A stretch of 64,000 nt of DNA. Origin: Paraphysomonas bandaiensis. Lineage: Eukaryota; Chrysophyceae. The DNA lies in assembly GCA_965644295.1 (NCBI GenBank), contig CBFFRP010000327.1, forward strand, positions 34,919-98,918, written 5' to 3'. Below, piece after piece: positions 49,092 through 59,012 of this stretch. The position numbers and the translations under genes were made by a program. The notes under the pieces are model-generated. The model saw nothing but the letters and a program-made list of their open reading frames with translations. It was not told the origin of the DNA and did no database searches. Position 1 is the stretch's first letter, and every line of letters begins with the position of its first letter.

Positions 49092-49705
49092 TGTATGTAT
49101 GTATGTATGTATGTATGTATGTATGTATGTATGTATGTATGTATGTATGTATGTATGTATGTATGTATGTATGTATGTATGTATGTATGTATGTATGTAT
49201 GTATGTATGTATGTATGTATGTATGTATGTATGTATGTATGTATGTATGTATGTATGTATGTATGTATGTATGTATGTATGTATGTATGTATGTATGTAT
49301 GTATGTATGTATGTATGTATGTATGTATGTATGTATGTATGTATGTATGTATGTATGTATGTATGTATGTATGTATGTATGTATGTATGTATGTATGTAT
49401 GTATGTATGTATGTATGTATGTATGTATGTATGTATGTATGTATGTATGTATGTATGTATGTATGTATGTATGTATGTATGTATGTATGTATGTATGTAT
49501 GTATGTATGTATGTATGTATGTATGTATGTATGTATGTATGTATGTATGTATGTATGTATGTATGTATGTATGTATGTATGTATGTATGTATGTATGTAT
49601 GTATGTATGTATGTATGTATGTATGTATGTATGTATGTATGTATGTATGTATGTATGTATGTATGTATGTATGTATGTATGTATGTATGTATGTATGTAT
49701 GTATG
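49062..49705. repeat. Perfect (GTAT)n microsatellite in a divergent promoter
   Basis: About 161 uninterrupted copies of the same tetranucleotide as at 4396-4861, but in inverse orientation. It lies 74 bp upstream of the minus-strand start at 48987 and 278 bp upstream of the plus-strand start at 49984. Confidence 0.99.
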
Positions 49706-49983
49706 CACTCTATATGCACCAGTACATATCTTGTATACTACTTCTCTATTTTTCCGATTTTCAGTCCGATTCCAGATTTTATACAGTTTTCCAATAATAA
49801 TTATCAAGTTTTTTATTCAATTCTCTGATTTCACGTTGCAATCAAGTAAAGATGGATGGATTAGCATCTAGATAACTCTCTCATGTACATGCTTCATTCC
49901 ATTCCACTGTACATTCCATTCTAATCAGATCTCATATCAATCTTATATTCATTTATTCATAACTATAAACTAATCTCTACATT

Positions 49984-52900
49984 ATGGGAGAAAAAGTTAA
50001 ACGTATTGTAGCTGATTCAGCATTTGTTGAACCTGAAGTAGAGGAACCTACTTTTAAAGAATGGTTACAAGCCAAACTAGATAGTATATTTATTAATAAT
50101 ATTCCATTAGATTCTGTCAAAGAACTTCCAACATTATACATGTATGCATTTGGTTTATTAGCATATATGATGTCTGTATCATGTTTTGTATATTTTATAT
50201 ATACGGGGTATCAAGAAGAACGTACAAAAGCATTTATTGCACTTGATCCGAGTGATGGTGTATGTGATAAAGTTCCAAAATCAGTTAATGGTCAGTTTTA
50301 TGGGGACTTTTCAGGAAAATGGGAGGGAACGGATGGATTTCAGTACTCAAATTCGCTCTATGTTTTGAATCTCAACAACTTCAGACACTCTGTTAGTGAC
50401 TACAGACACATGATGGATGCTGTCGGAGATAGTCTAGATGTATTAGGTACTGCAGCGTTTGACTTTGATTTAGCTGAAAACTTGGCATATTGGATGGCAT
50501 GGGAAGTACAGCTTCCTGGCGCTGATACTGTCAATACATTTCGCATGACAGGACAACCGGAGGTAATATTCCACCGCGAGTACGTGTTTGGAGTGTTCGC
50601 TAGTGTAGGGGGGGAGTGTTTGACTTCAAGAACCACAGAGTACGACAAGGCCAATGCTGTCCTTAAAGTCACTTACGATGAGCCGAGTTTAGCTGCTGAT
50701 GACGTTTGCGCAGCTACAGTGAAACCTGAGAATATGGGCTGGATACGTGAGTATGACTTCAACGAATTTAAGCTTGAAATAGACGTACGCTCTCTTGTGA
50801 TAGCATTTGCAGTAAGTTTTCCTGTTTTGTTTTTACTCCGTAGCTTACCTGTGCTTATTTTTTTTAGGTTAACAATCACATTCTTGACTATAACAGTCTG
50901 GAGGAAGTAACCGGAACCGGGCGAACGATAGACTTCAACGGCACTACTATCAAGACGACTGAAATGTTTTTCAACCGTTACCCTGGACACAAAACTATAG
51001 AATGTTCAACTGTTGACAATAAGGTGGTGTGTGGAATGTTATTTGGAGACACATTCGCACTCCCTATTTTCAATCACTATGGAGCCAGTTTCGATTATCC
51101 CCTGAGCTGCAATTGGTTCGTACTCTGTAATATATACAACCCGTATTGTGTAACTTAGATGAAATGCAGCTCACTTGGATTTGGAACAGAGCTATACTGT
51201 AATGTCTTTGACTTTATGGTTGGTGTGATATTTTACAATATCAACGATACATATACGAGCCCCGACAATAAGATACATCCCAATGCGTGGGCGACAATGA
51301 ATCTCGCATATCGTTATAGTGATCCAAAAGAGCTCAATCGCAGAGCGTTTAACGCCTCCTACGCGGCGACAATGTATGGCGAGTACACGGATCCAAAGTG
51401 GCGTGAAACTGCGTACGAATTCTGTTACTCTGAAGAATTCAATACATCCTGCTCAATACTGCTATTCAACGCTTACGACGACGTATCCTTCACTGCTTCT
51501 GAATTCTATTACCAGGTCAAGCTAGGTGCCTGCAACGACTCTTTTACCGTGGGAACCTGGTGAGTGTTATGCGTTTTTCACGACGTACTTGACTCTCGCA
51601 GGAACTTGCTTCAGCGCACCCCCCCGACTGACCTTGTCCAAGACTACTACGAGTGTATTGTATCGGTATGTACTTCTTGCATGCGGTTCACTTGTTCATG
51701 ATACTTCTCTACTTTACAGTGGTATGTTGCCATATTTAATAGCACCGGGATAGCAGCCGGAAATGCGGCCACTTTCGTTCCTTTTCTAATGCTGGCATTG
51801 CTGCCGCTGTTGTACGTATATCTCCAGGTATAAGCGAAATATTGGTTCAACTATAAGTGTTTACAATTTGACTTTTAGGCAAGTGGAAAACTTCCTCCCA
51901 AGGTATGGGTTCTTTATTTTTATTACTTTACTTACGTTGCCGTGCTTTTATGGAAGGACGAGTACACTGAACTTGAGGTGTGTGTATGTTGTTTGATTTA
52001 TTTTGCCTTGTCGTGACTCACGTGGTTTGTTTTCAGCTCACTGCGGCGTCTAATGCCCTCGCATTGACAATATTGAGGGTACTGTGTCTTATGCCCCTTG
52101 TATAATTGCTTATCTATTTATCACTTAGATACGAGATGGGAAGGTCCGTGGCATTGAGCAACAAGGACTTCTGAAGAAACTTGTTAAAGGTCTATTTTTC
52201 AGAGTAGTACTTGATGCGTCTGATACCTGTGTACGCTTCAGAACTTATTCATGCTGCAAAGTCTGAGGGTGGGTATCCCGATTCTGACGACGACTCAGGT
52301 ATGTGTGTATTTTGTTTAGGGCCCGTAGACTAGCTTAGCCTTTGCGCATAGATGATGAGTCTGAGGGTACTACGAGCAAGGAAGTAAATGACGCAAAAGT
52401 TGTTCCCAAGGGTCGGTACCGCTCTAGCATATTTATTCGGTGGGATCTTACATATCACTGAGAAGGCGCAAGTTATATTTATTGATAGGAAAAAGGAGGA
52501 GCCGGAAGTGAAGGCTGAAGTTCAATCGCCGTTGAGAGGAATATTTGGCGGCGTGGATGGTAAAGTTGTGCATCAGTCTTTGAAGTGTCCTAATTACGAT
52601 GTATACATGTATAATATAGACCCCGAACAGTTACAGTCTACGAATGGTACCAACCGAAGATATGGAGCAGCAGAGAGAAAGTCTGCTATTAGAAGTGGAG
52701 GTAATATATATTTTACGTTCTTCTGTATAAATTTTATTGTTTTAGAGCTTGTTGTATTGAACGACTTCGAACCCATATCTAGAAGACGGAGCTTTGGTCG
52801 GGCTAGTATAAAATCTACTATTCATACAGAAGAGGAGTAAGCATTAATGATTTATCTCTAGTGTACTAGTATAACCATGTACCTCTCCTCGCAGAGCCTT

Positions 52901-53531
52901 AGATCTTGTCAACGTTTTGAAGATGTAATGCGTTTGGCTTTTTCATTCATCGTGTAATTGCTGTGCGCAGGCATATGCAGAAAGCTCTTGACGTTAAAGA
53001 TCTTGACGGAGGAGGTGCAGTGTTTCGAACGGCACAAAATAAATCTGCAGATCTGAAACTTGTCAGTACAAGTATTTTTGATATATGCATTACTCATTTA
53101 TATATAGATTAATATGCGTGCTCTTGTGTCGAGCTCAGACGAAATGGGAAAGTACTTATTTATGCAGACGCTTAATCTGATTGCTATGCACGCATGGTAT
53201 GGGGTTTATATCCATAGTTTATGATTGGGTTGATATTGATTTGTTTATAAGTCTGGCGCTTTCCTGCACAATGCCAGATGTGTCACGGCTTCACTCTGAT
53301 CGTGTTGCGTATGACATCGGTGGGAGGTACGCATTGATATGACCCATTTGCTTCATGCTAACATACTTGTTCAGAGTATACTTGGCTTCTGAAATTCAAC
53401 AAATAGCAGATGGTAGTTCTTTTAGAAATAGTATCCTCTGTTTATATAAATAATTGTTTGCAGGAGGCGCGAATCCTTTGATTATTGGTGTAGAGGCGAC
53501 ATCCCTCAAGAATAAACTGTTCTCGTTTTAG
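49984..53531 (+). CDS. Multi-exon integral membrane protein of unknown function
   Basis: Eighteen exons give 897 residues with every junction in phase: 49984-50811, 50868-51119, 51159-51559, 51602-51665, 51720-51827, 51879-51977, 52037-52078, 52129-52189, 52242-52298, 52352-52439, 52489-52700, 52746-52836, 52895-52924, 52971-53061, 53108-53196, 53252-53326, 53375-53412 and 53464-53531. An N-terminal cytosolic segment leads to a membrane helix near residue 60 (YMYAFGLLAYMMSVSCFVYF). A Cys-containing domain of about 460 residues with N-glycosylation sequons follows. A second hydrophobic pair contains ATFVPFLMLALLPLLYVY and VWVLYFYYFTYVAVLLW. The last 300 residues are a polar, probably cytosolic tail. 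I do not recognise the family. Confidence 0.8.
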
Positions 53532-53998
53532 TATTTAATTCTCCAAAAGCTATATTGACCTAATTTCTCGTCTGAAGACAATCAGTATTCTGTGTTTCTG
53601 ATTACCACCATTGATAATATTGTGGTAGTGTTCCCTGAGACACACTTCATTGTAGAGTATAATAATGACAAAGTCGTTATCTGATTGACGTACGTTTTCA
53701 TCGTTTGTGGTATCATTTTGCTGTCGTAGAGTTGCTCTTACAGCTACTGCAATTGGACACCTGACAGAGATATTACCAGAACATAATATGTATTCATAAT
53801 ATTTTCCAAAATTCACAGCTGTTCTGGATCCCTCGCAACAATCTTTATGTTCTCGACAAATATATGGTATGAATCTCACTAGGAAGTCTTTTAAATATTA
53901 ATGCATATTGCTCAGGCTACATTAACTGATTAAATAGGAATTGTACTTAATTGACATATTCACAATGCGCACTGGTAATTTGGTTTATTCTGACAACC
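53532..53998. other. Intergenic region, no gene seen
   Basis: 3' flank of the membrane-protein gene up to a hAT-related repeat. Chance frames only. Confidence 0.6.
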
Positions 53999-54117
53999 CA
54001 GGGATAGGGAACAATATATTGCAATATATTGTAAAATATATTGATTGGTGGACTGGTCAAATATTCCATCAATAGTGTTTCTGTTAATAGAGCTCACAAT
54101 ACTATTGCAATATATTA
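53999..54117 (+). mobile_element. Truncated end of a hAT-type element related to the one at 6051
   Basis: It starts CAGGGATAGGGAACAATATA and matches the inverse of 6800-6922, including CCATCAATAGTGTTTCTGTT and the AATATATTG repeats. It stops exactly at the left LTR of the Copia element at 54118, and the other end is not found in the window. Confidence 0.75.
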
Positions 54118-54341
54118 GTAAGCAGATGATGTGAAAACAAGAGAAAGCAATCGAACTTAATTATATGTGTTATAATTATGTGAGATATGAAAAGAACAAC
54201 CTAGACAAAACTTCAACCATCGTACGTGAAGTGACACCATCGTATGTGTACCTGACTGCATCGTACCTATGTACAAGTACATAAGTACATAAGTACATAG
54301 TACGATATGGAATGAAGAGGAGCGACGGAGCTCATACTCCA
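54118..54341 (-). repeat. 3' LTR of a Copia element (copy A)
   Basis: This 224-bp sequence is identical by eye to 57132-57355. On the minus strand it runs from TGGAGTATGAGCTCCGTCGC to ATCATCTGCTTAC. It contains tandem AAGTACAT units. Confidence 0.9.
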
Positions 54342-54354
54342 ACTCCCCCCCTAG
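54342..54354 (-). other. Polypurine tract of the Gag-protease Copia element
   Basis: On the minus strand TAGGGGGGGAGT immediately precedes the LTR start TGGAGT, as expected for the plus-strand primer. Confidence 0.75.
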
Positions 54355-54644
54355 ATCCAAAGCTACTCTTCATGACATGAAATGACATGATGAACAACAT
54401 GATAGATACAACAAAATAGGAATAGTATCCAATCATGCACAAGATACTGAAAACCCAACAAAAAACCGTAATAATGGATAAAAAAAATGGAAAGCATCTT
54501 AGAAATTGTAAAACATGATATAACAATAATGTGTGCAGAGGACCAGATGGGGCATACCATCTACGAGTCATACACTCCCATTAATGCCATATAATATAGA
54601 GAGAACATGTTTCACAATAACAAGCAGCAACCCATGAAAGAACC

Positions 54645-57092
54645 TTATAGTAATTTATCGAAAGGTCCCATCAATAGTGAACGCAGCCGACGGAAATCCT
54701 TCTTTCGTAACGGCTTGGTAAAAATATCTGCAACATTGTCAGCAGAAGGAACATACTCAAAGACAATAATATTGTTCGTAACAAGTTCACGAATAAAATG
54801 ATGACGTATCGCAATATGTTTGGAACGCCTATGAAACACTGGGTTAGCCGCAAGTTTAATAGATGAAGTATTATCAACACGAATGCGTAGCGGACGAGGA
54901 ACAGTAGAAGACGCTGAGGGTATAGACACAGGACGAGACACCGAAGTGACCATGCTCAATGGTGATTGAAATTCATCAGTGGTTTCATGGGCTGTACATT
55001 GATACGCCTGCCTTGCCAATGAGGGGGCTGTATCATTTGAATAATTCGCCTCACTATAATGAGAATGGGCGTATACAGCATGACAGCTGTTGTAATAGGC
55101 CTTAATGCATTTATGTATAGAAGGGTCAATTGACTGTACCAAAGGGAAACCAACATTTACGTACGTCGACATGTGCTGAAAATACGGGTCAGACAACTGT
55201 GAAAACTGAAAACCGTCCGTATACACAAAATCACAAACATGTTGAAAAGACGCAAACTGAAAACGGTTGTCGGACAAGACTACATCACCGCCAGAGTCAA
55301 ATCCATCTGTATCTGCACCATCACACAACGACTCAATAACTGTTGGACGCATAATTGACAACGACAAATGAGACACATTCTTAGCCACAGAATCTTTGGA
55401 CACAGAAAAGGACACAGGTGATACATTTAGCGGTAAGTGCGCTATCCAATAACGATACCTATATTTAAATAAAATATTAGGAACAGTTGTATCACGAGTA
55501 TAAAGGGCAAGTTTGTCGCCGTTGTCCAGATAGTTGAAACGCCAACCCTGCTCCAACATAAGGCCTTCTGACAACAGTGTTTTACCGAGCTCTGGATAAT
55601 AGGAGACATTGCCGAAGAAGGACATGTTCCCAGCACCAGTAGCCTTGAGTCGATGCTTATCTGCAACATATAGATAATGATCTGTATTGGGAGTATATGA
55701 AGACAAAACATGTTTGCAATTGGTGAGATGATCAAAACATGCACTATCTAAATGTACTTCAATGAAATCAGGTTGTGTAGGAGTAGTATCATGTGTTGTA
55801 GAGGATGACATGTCATATACTGTGTAATAAGCATCATACGAATTAGAAGTAATCATGGCAGTGTAATGTGCATCAATATCAGAATCATTAGCAAGCATAG
55901 TAGAGGAAATAGAATCATCTGGAGTATAGCCATCAAACTCTGGATCATAAGTATGAATTGTATCTGGGTCATCGACGAACGCAACATGACGCGAGCGTGT
56001 ATCACCACGGCCTGCACCACGACCACGACCACTACGACCACCACGTTTGGGAGGACGACCTGGACCTCGACGGGGTGACCTGAAAGCTCCTTGGTTATTG
56101 GGAAGAGGTGGGGCTTGATGTCCGGCTGCGCGCTGTGGTTGGGCATGACGACCATCTGGATTTTGAGGAATCTGCTGACCGGCAACTTTGAGAGCACATT
56201 GTGGAGCAAAATGACCACGATTTCCACAAAGAATGCAATGAGGACCATGATGATATTTCTGACGTTTCGAGGCAGCAGAGGAATCCTGATTAGAAGGGTT
56301 ACGATAACAGTCAGACGGCTTATGAACAACATGTTTATGACAGTATTTGCAGTAACTCTTCCGTGGCACTTTAGGATCAACCAAGGCAACGGAAGGCTGG
56401 TCGGCTAGAATCCTCTCAATTTTAGCTAGAAGAGCATCAAAAGATAAGCCATCCTTCAGTGCTTGTACGATACTCTTGACGCGCTGATCCCTGGTCGGAT
56501 CACGAAAACCAGAATATAGCTGATGAATCATATCAGCCTCACCAAGACCTTGCTTGAAGGCTGTCGTACGGAGTCGTGTAGCAAAGGTTGCAATGTCCTC
56601 ATCGGAGCGCTGAGCATCATGGTAGAAGGCTTTCCTGTCTGCAGCATGCTCACCAGAAGACTTCGCACGATCCACATGAGCAATGAGATTACGCCAAGCA
56701 GTGTAACCATCCCCAGGTTGGACATCTCCGATATGAGCAATACCCGAAGCGTTGTCCATGAAGGCTTTCTGAAGAGAAGCGTAAACGAGACTGTTCTTTT
56801 CGTCGTACATTGCTTGTCGCCAAGTGATCAATAGTTTGGTCTCCTCTGAAGCGTCATCTGGGGCCGCTGGTACCCTGAGAGAAGACTGGGTAAGAATATC
56901 AAGAAGCTTGGCCTGACGAAGGTACTCCTTAAAACGATGTTCAAAGTGAGGGAAGTCACTGATAGAAGCGGGGTATTGGGGAACCGTCCAATTCTGGACC
57001 ATCAAGGAGAGATTCTCGAGGTATGTAGAGAGTCTGTCACAGTCAGCGACAGATAACTCATGAATTGCAGTACTAGCAGGTGGAAGAGGCAT
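54645..57092 (-). CDS. Copia Gag-protease fused to an RNase H tail, lacking integrase and reverse transcriptase
   Basis: An open frame of 815 codons. I chose the Met at 57092 because the frame upstream runs through the primer-binding site into the LTR. Residues 1-240 are a Ty1/copia Gag domain. Two zinc knuckles follow, the second a canonical CX2CX4HX4C (CILCGNRGHFAPQC), then an Arg/Gly-rich stretch (PPKRGGRSGRGRG). The aspartic protease has VHLDSACFDHLTN and a downstream FFGNVSYYPELGKTLL. No integrase or YVDD box is present. The chain ends in the distal RNase H segment (AANPVFHRRSKHIAIRHHFI and ADIFTKPLRKKDF). The frame is intact and the flanking LTRs are identical, so it is a young deletion derivative that needs polymerase from another copy. 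It could still make capsids. Confidence 0.9.
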   Translation of the reverse strand: MPLPPASTAIHELSVADCDRLSTYLENLSLMVQNWTVPQYPASISDFPHFEHRFKEYLRQAKLLDILTQSSLRVPAAPDDASEETKLLITWRQAMYDEKNSLVYASLQKAFMDNASGIAHIGDVQPGDGYTAWRNLIAHVDRAKSSGEHAADRKAFYHDAQRSDEDIATFATRLRTTAFKQGLGEADMIHQLYSGFRDPTRDQRVKSIVQALKDGLSFDALLAKIERILADQPSVALVDPKVPRKSYCKYCHKHVVHKPSDCYRNPSNQDSSAASKRQKYHHGPHCILCGNRGHFAPQCALKVAGQQIPQNPDGRHAQPQRAAGHQAPPLPNNQGAFRSPRRGPGRPPKRGGRSGRGRGAGRGDTRSRHVAFVDDPDTIHTYDPEFDGYTPDDSISSTMLANDSDIDAHYTAMITSNSYDAYYTVYDMSSSTTHDTTPTQPDFIEVHLDSACFDHLTNCKHVLSSYTPNTDHYLYVADKHRLKATGAGNMSFFGNVSYYPELGKTLLSEGLMLEQGWRFNYLDNGDKLALYTRDTTVPNILFKYRYRYWIAHLPLNVSPVSFSVSKDSVAKNVSHLSLSIMRPTVIESLCDGADTDGFDSGGDVVLSDNRFQFASFQHVCDFVYTDGFQFSQLSDPYFQHMSTYVNVGFPLVQSIDPSIHKCIKAYYNSCHAVYAHSHYSEANYSNDTAPSLARQAYQCTAHETTDEFQSPLSMVTSVSRPVSIPSASSTVPRPLRIRVDNTSSIKLAANPVFHRRSKHIAIRHHFIRELVTNNIIVFEYVPSADNVADIFTKPLRKKDFRRLRSLLMGPFDKLL

Positions 57093-57117
57093 CGGTGAAA
57101 GACAAGTAGAACGTGAA

Positions 57118-57131
57118 GAATCCGCTACCAA
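57118..57131 (-). other. tRNA primer-binding site of the Gag-protease element
   Basis: On the minus strand TTGGTAGCGGATTC lies directly after the 5' LTR. It resembles the TGGTAGC-type sites primed by initiator tRNA-Met. The second element near 63713 has nearly the same site. Confidence 0.75.
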
Positions 57132-57355
57132 GTAAGCAGATGATGTGAAAACAAGAGAAAGCAATCGAACTTAATTATATGTGTTATAATTATGTGAGAT
57201 ATGAAAAGAACAACCTAGACAAAACTTCAACCATCGTACGTGAAGTGACACCATCGTATGTGTACCTGACTGCATCGTACCTATGTACAAGTACATAAGT
57301 ACATAAGTACATAGTACGATATGGAATGAAGAGGAGCGACGGAGCTCATACTCCA
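57132..57355 (-). repeat. 5' LTR of the Gag-protease Copia element (copy B)
   Basis: Identical by eye to copy A over 224 bp. Its outer flank (ACTCC) does not match the flank of copy A (ATTA), so I find no target-site duplication. Confidence 0.9.
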
Positions 57356-57356
57356 A

Positions 57357-57475
57357 CTCCAATCCCAATTTTTATATAAAACCTTGATTTATATAAAAAA
57401 CCTTAATTTTAGAAATAAAACCCCCAATTTTTTTAAAAACCCTCAATTTAATTATAGAATATAATAATGTTGTTG
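57357..57475. repeat. Degenerate tandem repeats at the edge of the viral island
   Basis: About five units of 19-21 bp follow the pattern CCC-AATTTTTATATAAAA (for example CCCAATTTTTATATAAAACC, CCTTAATTTTAGAAATAAAA). They precede the first viral-type gene. Confidence 0.55.
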
Positions 57476-57489
57476 TATTATATATATAG

Positions 57490-58602
57490 ATGTCAATTTA
57501 TACGAAGCCGAAAACAAGCAATAATGCCATTTTCAATGCAGAAAATTATAAACAGATTGAAACAGCAAGAGTAATATTAAATATGGCGGAATATGCAAGA
57601 TTAGACAATGCTAAATTTACAGCGAACGTTGAAATCTTGAATGGTAATAACTTAACCATAAACAATGAACCCCAAACAGTTGCTTTCACAGATTCAAAAA
57701 ATAATATGTTGTCAGATATGAATACAAGATTATTAAACCTCACTGGAAATGAAATACAAACATTAGACGGTATAAATACCAATGAAACTATACAATCACA
57801 ATTAGATAATATTGTTTATAATTTGAACGGTCTTGGTGTTCTCCAAGATATAGACTTAATTAATATACCGAATTTGCAGATGGATGTAGCAAACTTACAA
57901 GCCCAAGATATAACATTACAGAACAGCATTGATACCAAACACGATATAATAGATGTGAATAATAAACTTGATTCATCATTAGTATATGACTCAACAGAAT
58001 TAGATACAATTGATAATATAATAGTAAATTTACAAAGTGACAAACATGATTTAATAGATGTGAATAATAAATTGAATTCTTCTTTAGTTTATGACTATAT
58101 ATTTAATGAAACGGTTGATAACTTAATAAGTACAATAGACGGCAATATTACAATACTTGAAAATACAAAATTGAATTTAACAGGCGGAACAATGACAGGA
58201 AATATAACAACTAAACAAATAAGCGAATCTATCAACACAATATATACGTTTTCTTCAAATGTGTTGACATATAATTATAGCAATGGTTCAATTATATATT
58301 TCAATGGGTTAACAAGTGATACAAATTTTGAACTTGATATAACGAATATTAATTCAAGTAACTTAACAAATACTTCTTTCACAGTGTCAGTTATAATAGA
58401 CACATCAACATATAAGGCATATATAAACACTTTAAAAGTTAATACAGTTTCAGAAACGTTAAATGTATCAGGAGGTTTAGCAAATGTTAATATAGACGAC
58501 GTGACAACCTCAGGAACAATATTACAAACAATAACAATAATATATACTAATTCAGGAACATCACCAACGAAAGTAATATCAAATATAGGATCATATTATT
58601 AA
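57490..58602 (+). CDS. Viral tail-fibre-like or minor virion protein
   Basis: A 370-residue intronless frame, very AT-rich and unlike the host genes in codon use. It is rich in Asn, Ile, Thr and Leu. Its middle carries two near-identical blocks, KHDIIDVNNKLDSSLVYD and KHDLIDVNNKLNSSLVYD. Such Asn-rich beta-structured repeats are typical of fibre or attachment proteins of large algal DNA viruses and of polinton-like viruses and virophages. The C-terminal 130 residues look like a beta-rich head (for example FSSNVLTYNYSNGSIIYFNG). There is no signal peptide. The box TATATATAG lies directly before the ATG. I infer a structural role; the exact family is not known to me. Confidence 0.6.
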   Translation: MSIYTKPKTSNNAIFNAENYKQIETARVILNMAEYARLDNAKFTANVEILNGNNLTINNEPQTVAFTDSKNNMLSDMNTRLLNLTGNEIQTLDGINTNETIQSQLDNIVYNLNGLGVLQDIDLINIPNLQMDVANLQAQDITLQNSIDTKHDIIDVNNKLDSSLVYDSTELDTIDNIIVNLQSDKHDLIDVNNKLNSSLVYDYIFNETVDNLISTIDGNITILENTKLNLTGGTMTGNITTKQISESINTIYTFSSNVLTYNYSNGSIIYFNGLTSDTNFELDITNINSSNLTNTSFTVSVIIDTSTYKAYINTLKVNTVSETLNVSGGLANVNIDDVTTSGTILQTITIIYTNSGTSPTKVISNIGSYY

Positions 58603-58651
58603 AAATATATAAAACAATTTAAAAAAATATTATATATATATATTATATATC

Positions 58652-58819
58652 ATGCCTAGAGAAATTAAAAGAAAGTGCAAACATTGTGATAAAACTATAA
58701 GAAGAATAAACAAAGATTGGGATTCAAGAGAATATCATAAGAAATGTTATAAAGAGATTGAAGAGATGAAGTCAATGATTATGAATATGGAGAAATATAA
58801 GAAAGTGTATAATTTATAA
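58652..58819 (+). CDS. Small zinc-binding protein, virus-type
   Basis: A 55-residue frame with ligands arranged C9-x2-C12 and H29-x2-C32 (RKCKHCDKT, EYHKKCYKE), followed by a Met/Lys-rich helix. It follows the fibre-like gene by 49 bp on the same strand and has an AT-rich box before its ATG. Short zinc-ribbon or LIM-like proteins are common in large DNA viruses. Its function is unknown. Confidence 0.6.
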   Translation: MPREIKRKCKHCDKTIRRINKDWDSREYHKKCYKEIEEMKSMIMNMEKYKKVYNL

Positions 58820-58882
58820 ATTTTGTTGTCATTATAGTTAGTTAGTATTATATATACATATGTATATGTAACGTTTTAAAAA

Positions 58883-59008
58883 TTAATAGCCTTGTTCAGG
58901 TTTGATATAAGTGCCGTGTGAATCATCATATTCTTTTAATAGTTTTTGTCTTTTCTCATAAGCTTTAGTTTTTTCAAGTTCTTCACTTGGTAAGTTTCTA
59001 TATTTAGA
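58883..59008 (-). pseudogene. C-terminal fragment of a virus-type gene cut by a transposon
   Basis: An open stretch of 41 codons (RNLPSEELEKTKAYEKRQKL) ends in a stop at 58883 and has no Met. Its upstream end coincides with the TTAA site of the piggyBac-type insertion. Charged helical content suggests real coding sequence. It is not in frame with the gene beyond the transposon if that is removed. Confidence 0.35.
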
Positions 59009-59012
59009 TTAA

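Noticed and set aside
48988-49871. Long frames of MYVC or IHTY repeats through the microsatellite, up to about 500 codons when joined to the gene at 48211-48987
   Set aside because: The tetranucleotide is stop-free in every frame; these are artefacts of the repeat, not proteins.
53550-53879. A 109-codon minus-strand frame after the membrane-protein gene
   Set aside because: No motif, no splice-compatible neighbours and ordinary spacer composition.
57093-57164. Upstream Met for the Gag-protease frame at 57164
   Set aside because: That part translates the LTR end and the primer-binding site; the Met at 57092 lies just after them.
57490-58602. Interpretation as a bacteriophage tail fibre from contamination
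   Set aside because: No bacterial sequence or phage neighbours are present; the flanks are eukaryotic retroelements and the gene neighbours resemble eukaryotic viruses.
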